Assembly: GCA_045601325.1 (NCBI GenBank) | Contig: JAZRZI010000041.1 | Coordinates: 1 to 19,141 of the forward strand | Reading direction: 5' to 3' | Origin: JAZRZI01 sp045601325 | GTDB lineage: Bacteria; Bacillota_I; Bacilli_A; RFN20; CAG-826 | Length of the DNA stretch: 19,141 nucleotides | In this document: piece after piece, positions 13,217-19,141 of the stretch | How the letters are laid out: each line of letters opens with the position of its first letter | Position numbering within the stretch: position 1 is the first letter of the stretch | Notes under the pieces: generated by a model | The model's input: the letters and a program-made list of their open reading frames with translations, nothing else | What the model was told of the DNA's origin: nothing | Databases searched by the model: none | Translations under genes and position numbers: made by a program

Positions 13217-15073
13217 ATGTGGAAGAAAATTAAACTTATCTTAAAAAGCGTAAGACAATATAAAAAGTACGCGATATTTACACCTTTATTAATGATTGGT
13301 GAAGCACTTATTGAATGCGCTCTTCCATTCATTATGTCTATTTTTGTGGATAGCATTAAGGATGCTGTTACTATTACTGTTGCACACCCAGTTGCAGATA
13401 TTACTAAATTTGGTGACATATTTAAATCAATTGTCTACACAAATAACACATTAGGCTTAAAAATGAATGTCTCAGTGTTTGGCTTAATGATCACAATGGT
13501 CATTATGACAGCCTTATCATTAACATGTGGCATTTTAGGTGGTAGAACTGCTGCTAAAGCATCTGTTGGTTTAGCCACTAACTTAAGAAGCGACCTATAT
13601 AAGAAAATTCAAACATTTAGTTTTGCTAATATTGATAAATTCTCCGCTTCATCTTTAGTCACCCGTATGACTACAGATATTTCTAACGTACAAATGGCAT
13701 TCCAAATGTGCATTCGTATTGTTATTAGAGCACCATTAATGATGGTTTTCTCTGCCATCATGGCGTTCGTTTCTGGTGGCTGGATGGCAGTCATCTTCTT
13801 AATTATGGTTCCACTTGTTGGAATTGGTTTATTCTTCATCGCAAAGAAAGCTATGAAGATATTCACTAGAGTCTTTAAACGTTACGACGTTATGAACGAA
13901 TCTGTTGAAGAAAACGTTTCAGGCATTCGTGTTGTCAAAGCATATGTTAGAGAAGACTTTGAAAAAGAAAAATTCAATAACGCAAGCAACAATATTACTA
14001 ACGACTTTGTTAAAGCTGAAAAGATTGTCGCTTTAAATAACCCATTATTAAATACAATTGTTCACTTCACTAATATTTTAATTATCGGTATTGGTGCGTT
14101 TGCTATTTGGAAATCATCAGAAGATTCATCATTCTGGTTAAAACTTACAGTTGGTCAAATGTCATCATTATTAACTTATGGCATTCAAATCCTCATGTCC
14201 GTCATGATGATTTCTATGATCATGGTTATGTTAGTGTTATCACTTGAATGTGTTAAGCGTATCGGTGAAGTTCTCGAAGAAGAACCATCAATTAAAGATC
14301 CTGAAAATCCATTATTTGAAGTGCCAAATGGTTCTGTTGATTTCAACAAAGTTGATTTCAAATACAGCTTAACCGCAGAAAAGAACACTCTTGAAGATAT
14401 TGATATTCATATTAAGTCAGGTCAATTTATTGGCATTTTAGGTTCTACTGGTTCTGGTAAAACATCTGTCGTTAATATGATTTCAAGACTTTATGATGCA
14501 ACTGATGGTGAAGTCTTAGTTGGTGGACACGATGTCAAAGAATATGACTTAAAAGCGTTAAGGCAACAAGTTGCTGTCGTATTACAAAAGAATGTCTTGT
14601 TCTCTGGAACTATATTTGAAAACTTACGTTGGGGTGATATTTACGCGACTGACGAAGAAGTTTACCAAGCTTGCAAAATCGCTCAAGCAGATGACTTTGT
14701 AAGATCATTCCCTGATGGCTACAACACCCATATCGAACAAGGTGGCACAAACGTATCAGGTGGTCAAAAACAAAGACTATGTATCGCTAGAGCTATTCTC
14801 AGCAAACCAAAAATTTTAATTCTTGATGACTCAACCTCCGCAGTTGACACCAAAACAGATAGATTAATTAGAAAGGGATTAAGAGAAGATATTCCAGATA
14901 CCACTAAGATCGTTATCGCTCAACGTATATCTTCTATTGAGGATGCTGATCAAATCATTATTATGAACGATGGTAAGATTGATCAAATCGGCACTCATGA
15001 AGAACTCTTAAAAACTAATAAGATTTATCAAGAAGTGTATTACACACAAAACAGAGTGGGAGGTGATCAATAA
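13217..15073 (+). CDS. ABC exporter half-transporter, degenerate-site subunit
   Basis: A 618-residue fusion of a six-helix transmembrane domain (about 1-350) and an ATPase domain (about 370-618), as in multidrug and lipid exporters. Motifs: A-loop Tyr383, Walker A GSTGSGKT (409-416), Q-loop Gln457, signature VSGGQ (513-517), Walker B ILILD (533-537). The residue after Walker B, normally the catalytic Glu, is Asp538, and the switch His is Gln569 (IAQR). This Asp plus Gln combination marks the degenerate ATP site of heterodimeric exporters such as TM287/288 and LmrCD. The partner is the next gene, which overlaps by one base (TAATG). Expression is probably controlled by the upstream MarR protein. 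Substrate unknown; a drug, peptide or lipid is possible. Confidence 0.95.
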   Translation: MWKKIKLILKSVRQYKKYAIFTPLLMIGEALIECALPFIMSIFVDSIKDAVTITVAHPVADITKFGDIFKSIVYTNNTLGLKMNVSVFGLMITMVIMTALSLTCGILGGRTAAKASVGLATNLRSDLYKKIQTFSFANIDKFSASSLVTRMTTDISNVQMAFQMCIRIVIRAPLMMVFSAIMAFVSGGWMAVIFLIMVPLVGIGLFFIAKKAMKIFTRVFKRYDVMNESVEENVSGIRVVKAYVREDFEKEKFNNASNNITNDFVKAEKIVALNNPLLNTIVHFTNILIIGIGAFAIWKSSEDSSFWLKLTVGQMSSLLTYGIQILMSVMMISMIMVMLVLSLECVKRIGEVLEEEPSIKDPENPLFEVPNGSVDFNKVDFKYSLTAEKNTLEDIDIHIKSGQFIGILGSTGSGKTSVVNMISRLYDATDGEVLVGGHDVKEYDLKALRQQVAVVLQKNVLFSGTIFENLRWGDIYATDEEVYQACKIAQADDFVRSFPDGYNTHIEQGGTNVSGGQKQRLCIARAILSKPKILILDDSTSAVDTKTDRLIRKGLREDIPDTTKIVIAQRISSIEDADQIIIMNDGKIDQIGTHEELLKTNKIYQEVYYTQNRVGGDQ

Positions 15074-17073
15074 TGCCTGCAATACGTGTTCAAAAACGTC
15101 AAAAAGCCGCAAAAGGTACTTTAAAACGCTTATTAAAGCAATTATTCAAACTTTATCCAGGTAAGTTAGTATTATGTGCATTATGCATCATCTTCTCAGT
15201 ATTCTCTAACTTATCCGCCTCCGTATTTGCTAACTTCATTACTGTTGGCATTACTGAAGCAGTTAACCCAACATTAGAGTTAAACCCTGATCGACTTGGG
15301 CAACATCTAAACCCATTTGTGGATACATACAACATCAAAGCAATGGGTATCACTATTACATCTAATGTCACAACACTATTAATCATCTTAGGCGTGATAT
15401 ATATCATCGCTATCTTTGTGTCTTGGTATTGGAATAGAGCAATGGCCATCTTAACTCAAGACTTCTTAAATAAATTTAGAATTAAGATGTTTGATCACAT
15501 GCAAGATTTACCAATCATCTATTTCGACACACACGCTCATGGTGACATCATGTCCTTATACACAAACGATATTGATACGATTAGACAATTTGTCGCTCAA
15601 TCATTACCATCAATCTTCCAAACAAGCTTAACTGTGATATTCTGCTTTGTCAGTATGATTATGAATAGTATTTGGATGACATTAGTGGTTGTGTTCTGCA
15701 CGATCTTCATGATCTTAAATACAAAGATTATCGGTGGTAAATCCGCTAAATACTTCATTAAACAACAAATGCAAGTTGGCGTGGTTGAAGGTAATATCGA
15801 AGAATCTATTAAAGGTCTTAAAGTTATTAAAGTATTCTCTCACGAAGAGAAATCACAAGAAAAATTTGATGAAATTAATAACAAGTTAGGTGAATATTCC
15901 ACTACCGCAAATATGCATGGCAATATTACAGGTCCTATCAATGGTAACATCGGTAATATCATGTACGTCTTAACTGCTATTATGGCAATTATGATTCTCA
16001 CTATTGATGGCTTTGATAACTTAACAGTTACTGGGTTCCAACCTGACTTATCATTATCCACTTTCTGGGGTTTAGTTGTTTCATTCTTAAGTATGTCAAG
16101 AATGTTCTCTAATAACGTTAATAACTTCTCTCAAAACGTCATCTTCATCGTTATGGGTATGGCGGGTGCTTCTAGATGTTTCGACTTAATTGATGAAGAA
16201 CCAGAAAAGGATGAAGGCTATGTCACATTAGTTCATGTCAAACGTAATGAAAACGGTGAACTAGAAGAAACAGAAGAAAGAACTCATGATTATGCTTGGA
16301 AACATCCACATCATGATGGCACTCTTACATATACTGAATTAAAAGGTGATATTAGATTAGAAAATGTTACCTTTGGTTATAACTACATTAAAAACATATT
16401 GTTTAATATTGATGTATATGCGAAACCAGGTCAAAAGATTGCTTTCGTCGGTGCAACTGGTGCAGGTAAAACCACCATCACAAACTTAATCAATAGATTC
16501 TATGACATCAATGATGGCAAGATTCGTTATGATGGCATCAACATCACAAAGATTAAGAAAGCTGATTTAAGAAAATCTTTAGGCATTGTCTTACAAGACA
16601 CATCCCTATTCACTGGTACAGTTATGGATAACATCCGTTATGGTAGATTGGACGCTACTGATGAAGAAATTTATGAAGCAGCAAAGATTGCTAATGCTTA
16701 TGACTTTATCACTAGATTACCAGAAGGATTTAATACAATGCTCACTGGTGATGGCGCAAACTTATCACAAGGTCAAAGACAATTAATTTCCATCGCTAGA
16801 GCAGCGGTAGCAGATGCTCCTGTTATGATCTTAGATGAAGCCACTTCTTCTATTGATACAAGAACAGAAAAATTAGTACAACAAGGCACTGATAAACTAA
16901 TGGAAGGCAGAACAGTCTTTGTTATCGCCCATAGATTGTCAACAGTTCAAAACGCTAAAGCAATTATCGTATTAGATCATGGTCACATTATCGAGCGTGG
17001 TAATCACGAAACATTAATTGCTCAAAAGGGAACATACTATCAGTTATATACCGGTGCGTTCGAACTCGAATAA
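15073..17073 (+). CDS. ABC exporter half-transporter, catalytic-site subunit
   Basis: A 666-residue half-transporter with TMD (about 20-370) and ATPase (about 425-666). Walker A GATGAGKT (460-467), Q-loop Gln508, signature LSQGQ (564-568), Walker B VMILDE with catalytic Glu589, and switch His620 (IAHR) are all intact, so its Walker motifs pair with the VSGGQ signature of the partner to form the active site. A charged insert of about 45 residues (378-424) joins TMD and ATPase, and an extracytoplasmic loop (about 60-100) is longer than usual. Its ribosome site GGAGGTGATC (15059-15068) is a near-perfect anti-SD match and also encodes the last residues of the first subunit, so roughly equal synthesis is likely. 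A terminator follows. Confidence 0.95.
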   Translation: MPAIRVQKRQKAAKGTLKRLLKQLFKLYPGKLVLCALCIIFSVFSNLSASVFANFITVGITEAVNPTLELNPDRLGQHLNPFVDTYNIKAMGITITSNVTTLLIILGVIYIIAIFVSWYWNRAMAILTQDFLNKFRIKMFDHMQDLPIIYFDTHAHGDIMSLYTNDIDTIRQFVAQSLPSIFQTSLTVIFCFVSMIMNSIWMTLVVVFCTIFMILNTKIIGGKSAKYFIKQQMQVGVVEGNIEESIKGLKVIKVFSHEEKSQEKFDEINNKLGEYSTTANMHGNITGPINGNIGNIMYVLTAIMAIMILTIDGFDNLTVTGFQPDLSLSTFWGLVVSFLSMSRMFSNNVNNFSQNVIFIVMGMAGASRCFDLIDEEPEKDEGYVTLVHVKRNENGELEETEERTHDYAWKHPHHDGTLTYTELKGDIRLENVTFGYNYIKNILFNIDVYAKPGQKIAFVGATGAGKTTITNLINRFYDINDGKIRYDGINITKIKKADLRKSLGIVLQDTSLFTGTVMDNIRYGRLDATDEEIYEAAKIANAYDFITRLPEGFNTMLTGDGANLSQGQRQLISIARAAVADAPVMILDEATSSIDTRTEKLVQQGTDKLMEGRTVFVIAHRLSTVQNAKAIIVLDHGHIIERGNHETLIAQKGTYYQLYTGAFELE

Positions 17074-17087
17074 CAGCCATACAAAGT

Positions 17088-17116
17088 AAACGCAAGTTAA
17101 ACTCTTGCGTTTTTTT
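17088..17116 (+). terminator. Terminator of the MarR-ABC operon
   Basis: AAACGCAAG (17088-17096) pairs with CTTGCGTTT (17104-17112), a perfect 9-bp stem with a 7-nt loop, followed by T residues to 17116. It is 14 bases after the stop codon. Confidence 0.88.
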
Positions 17117-17151
17117 GTGAAAAATATTCAAAACTATGTTATAAATAAACT
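17115..17151 (+). promoter_or_regulatory. Extended -10 promoter of the acyltransferase-like gene
   Basis: TG-T-TATAAA (17137-17145) is an extended -10. A TTGTGA (17115-17120) overlapping the preceding terminator is a possible -35, but its 19-bp spacing is poor. Six bases separate the -10 from the ATG at 17152, so transcription is predicted to start on the ATG. Confidence 0.6.
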
Positions 17152-18318
17152 ATGTTTAAAAAAATAAGAGCTTTTTACCAAAGAGAAGACATCAACACAG
17201 GAAGACAAAAAAATATCGATTATGCGAAAGTTATCGCAATCATCGGAATGATTTTAATCCATGTCATGCTTTATCCATATTATACAAAAATGGATACTGG
17301 ATTTGGTTATTTTGCTAATGACATTGCAGGTGGTATTCTTGCTGCACCTGTTTTTATGACTGCAATGGGTGTTGGTCTAGCTTATACCAAATTTAATTCT
17401 ACAAAGCAGATGGTGTTAAGAGGCTTAAAGCTTATAGCGATACACTATATCTTAAACATTGTTAGGTCATCATTTGTTTACTTCACATTGCCACACGACG
17501 ATATGCTAATTCAAAGAGTTTTATATTACACAATTGGTGGAGACATATTGGTGTTTGCCGGTTTGGCGATGATTTTATTCGCGCTTTTAAAAAGAATTAA
17601 AAAGCATAGTAATTTGATTATCTTAATCATTGGAGTAGTATTTTCTGTTCTATCCACTGTGTTTAGAATTATTGAATGCGATAGCCCACTTCTAGGATAC
17701 ACATTGGGTTTACTTATTCCGGTTAACGCTCAATGCGATGGAGAAATATTAGTATGCTTCCAACTATGCTCGTGGTTTATTTACGTTGCAGTCGGCAACA
17801 TGTTAGGTGTCACGCTTAAGAAAGTTAAAAATCTTAATAGATTCTATCTAATCCTTGGCCTAATTGGTGCGGCTTTAGCAACTGTAACACTTCTTCTTGA
17901 CTATAATCTAGGATGGCAACAATATTACATCACAACCTATGACGTAGATAGAGAATACATTACCGGCATAGTGTACGCTACAGCCGCATTAGGAGTAATC
18001 ATGTTTGAGTTTATGGTGTTCCATTTCTTAACTAAAATAACACCTAATTTCCTAAACAAATGGGTCTTTACTTTAAGCAGTTTGATTAATGAGATATACA
18101 TTGTTTCTTGGGTTCTTATTCTTAACGTTTCCTACCAAATTTTAAAAGCAATATTTGGAAAAACAACCGATTTATTATGGCCTCTTATAGTTGCGTTTGT
18201 GCTTGTATTAGCTTTATCAATTGTAATCGCGTATTACTGGCGAAAATTAAAAAGATATATTGTCAACAAGAGACAACAAAAATTAGAAAATAATGCACAA
18301 AAAACGGATCGATTCTAA
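17152..18318 (+). CDS. Multi-pass membrane protein, acyltransferase-3/DUF1624-like
   Basis: A 388-residue protein with about ten hydrophobic segments and a basic C-terminal tail. The N-terminus reads RQKNIDYAKVIAIIGMILIHVM (18-39), which resembles the R-x-x-x-D-x-x-[RK] and membrane-embedded His of acyltransferase-3 and heparan-N-acetyltransferase-like (DUF1624/YeiB) proteins: Arg18, Asp23, Lys26, His37. A second segment, APVFMTAMGVGLAY, matches the F-x-x-x-G helix of those families. Such proteins O- or N-acylate cell-surface sugars. This assignment is by pattern only, and the substrate is unknown. It has its own promoter and sits between the exporter terminator and an ATPase gene. No ribosome site is visible. 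Confidence 0.6.
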   Translation: MFKKIRAFYQREDINTGRQKNIDYAKVIAIIGMILIHVMLYPYYTKMDTGFGYFANDIAGGILAAPVFMTAMGVGLAYTKFNSTKQMVLRGLKLIAIHYILNIVRSSFVYFTLPHDDMLIQRVLYYTIGGDILVFAGLAMILFALLKRIKKHSNLIILIIGVVFSVLSTVFRIIECDSPLLGYTLGLLIPVNAQCDGEILVCFQLCSWFIYVAVGNMLGVTLKKVKNLNRFYLILGLIGAALATVTLLLDYNLGWQQYYITTYDVDREYITGIVYATAALGVIMFEFMVFHFLTKITPNFLNKWVFTLSSLINEIYIVSWVLILNVSYQILKAIFGKTTDLLWPLIVAFVLVLALSIVIAYYWRKLKRYIVNKRQQKLENNAQKTDRF

Positions 18319-18348
18319 TGCGCGTTTTAGGGAAATAATCATTTAACA

Positions 18349-18427
18349 TGCGCATTTGCAAATATTTAAGCGTATTATACTGCGTAATTGCAATTTTTGA
18401 TATATAATTAAACTGCGTAATTGCAAT
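18349..18427. repeat. Direct-repeat array upstream of the edge ATPase gene
   Basis: ACTGCGTAATTGCAAT occurs exactly at 18379-18394 and 18412-18427, 33 bp apart; flanking bases extend the match to 20 of 21. A degenerate third copy, TGCGCATTTGCAA, begins at 18349, 32 bp before the equivalent base of the first. Each copy holds a small palindrome (AATTGCAATT, ATTGCAAT or ATTTGCAAAT). The spacing is about three helical turns, so a bound protein would meet all copies on one face of the DNA. Confidence 0.75.
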
Positions 18428-18443
18428 ACAATATTGGAGGATA
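18398..18443 (+). promoter_or_regulatory. Extended -10 promoter and ribosome site of the ATPase gene
   Basis: TGATATATAAT (18398-18408) gives an extended -10, or a TATAAT at 18403-18408; no good -35 is present. Transcription would start near 18415, inside the second repeat copy, while the first copy covers the -35 position. A TTGGAGGAT ribosome site (18435-18443) precedes the ATG. Confidence 0.55.
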
Positions 18444-18450
18444 ATTATTT

Positions 18451-19141
18451 ATGCTTTTTAAAAGGAAAATATATGACAAGTTATTAGAATGGAAAAATAA
18501 ATCAAATGGTTCTAAAGCTATACTGATAGAAGGAGCAAGACGTATAGGTAAATCTACTATTGCCGAAGAATTTGGCAAGCAAAATTATAAAAGTTATGTT
18601 GTTATTGATTTTTCCAAAGCTTCACCATCTATAAAAGATGGATTCAATAATTTTTTAAATGATTTGGATTCATTATTTATGATGATTTCCTTAGAATACG
18701 ATGTTACTCTTTATCCTAGAAATTCATTACTCATTTTTGATGAAGTACAAAGTTTCCCAAGAGCTAGAGAAGCAATTAAACATTTAGTAAAAGACGGGAG
18801 ATATGATTTCATTGAAACCGGATCGTTAATATCAATAAAAGAAAATACCAAAGATATTTTAATTCCATCTGAAGAAAGGTCATTATTAATGTATCCAATG
18901 GATTTTGAAGAATTTGCGTGGGCTCTTGGTGAAGATAGGTTAATTGAATATATTAAAGAATGTTTCGTCGAAAAAAAGCCTCTTCTAGAACCGATTCATA
19001 AAAAAGCAATGTTTTTATTTAAACAATATCTCCTTGTTGGGGGAATGCCTAAGGTTGTAAAAGCATTCTTGGATGATAATAAGCAATTTGAAAATTGTGA
19101 TGAAGAAAAAAGAGAAATATTAAAAACCTATAGAAATGATA
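18451..19141 (+). CDS. AAA ATPase of the DUF4143-containing family (partial, 3' end outside window)
   Basis: The frame is open from ATG 18451 to the window end, giving the first 230 residues. Walker A is GARRIGKST (28-36), Walker B SLLIFDEVQ (92-100), and a sensor-like ETGSLIS lies at 122-128. Then comes the MYPMDFEEFAWALG segment (about 137-150) and YLLVGGMPKVV (near 193-203), which opens the DUF4143 region. These are the landmarks of the AAA_14/DUF4143 proteins, usually about 400-450 residues. Their role is poorly known; they are often patchily distributed accessory genes in gut bacteria and archaea. The strong ribosome site at 18435 supports the start. A repeat array surrounds its promoter. 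The remaining C-terminal domain cannot be seen here. Confidence 0.85.
   Translation, partial: MLFKRKIYDKLLEWKNKSNGSKAILIEGARRIGKSTIAEEFGKQNYKSYVVIDFSKASPSIKDGFNNFLNDLDSLFMMISLEYDVTLYPRNSLLIFDEVQSFPRAREAIKHLVKDGRYDFIETGSLISIKENTKDILIPSEERSLLMYPMDFEEFAWALGEDRLIEYIKECFVEKKPLLEPIHKKAMFLFKQYLLVGGMPKVVKAFLDDNKQFENCDEEKREILKTYRND

Noticed and set aside
18349..18427. CRISPR array
   Set aside because: Only two exact 16-bp units and one decayed copy, with AT-rich 17-bp spacers, no cas genes, and overlap with a promoter; operator-like repeats fit better.
1..19141. Mollicute genetic code (TGA as Trp)
   Set aside because: All tryptophans are TGG, there is no internal TGA in any of the genes, and mfd-rqcP uses a typical ATGA stop-start overlap.

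Overview
The window is AT-rich bacterial chromosome, gene-dense and read in the standard bacterial code. Every tryptophan I checked is TGG, no gene carries an internal TGA, and of 15 complete genes 12 end in TAA, 2 in TAG and 1 (mfd) in TGA. Gene content and order (pth-mfd-rqcP-tilS-ftsH-dusB-lysS, and separately rpsF-ssb-rpsR) are those of the Bacilli, but the sporulation genes that interrupt this stretch in Bacillus subtilis are missing. This suggests a reduced, non-sporulating, probably host-associated member of the Bacilli (RF39, Izemoplasma, Acholeplasma or Erysipelotrichales-like) rather than a code-4 Mollicute. The species cannot be named from the window.

Bases 1-11642 are transcribed leftward. 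From right to left: pth, mfd, rqcP and tilS (the last three overlap or touch), ftsH, dusB, lysS, then rpsF-ssb-rpsR. These are housekeeping genes: peptidyl-tRNA recycling, transcription-coupled repair, ribosome-associated quality control, tRNA lysidine and dihydrouridine synthesis, membrane proteolysis, lysyl-tRNA charging, two 30S proteins and the single-strand DNA-binding protein. Several starts are downstream of the longest open frame: mfd starts at a TTG with a strong ribosome site, ftsH at an internal ATG, and tilS at an ATG overlapping rqcP.

The 47-bp gap at 11643-11689 is a divergent promoter region. To its right all genes run rightward: a DUF368/PopT undecaprenyl-phosphate transporter; a MarR regulator co-transcribed with two ABC exporter half-transporters that form a heterodimer with one degenerate ATP site; a multi-pass acyltransferase-like membrane protein; and the start of an AAA/DUF4143-type ATPase cut by the window edge.

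No rRNA, tRNA, CRISPR array, prophage or insertion sequence was seen. The most unusual signals lie in regulatory DNA: promoters placed so that transcription should begin exactly on the ATG (popT and the acyltransferase-like gene); terminators whose hairpin loop holds the gene's own stop codon (pth, popT); a perfect-armed MarR operator between -35 and -10; 5'-terminal hairpins in several leaders; and a direct-repeat array with 32-33 bp spacing around the promoter of the edge ATPase gene.
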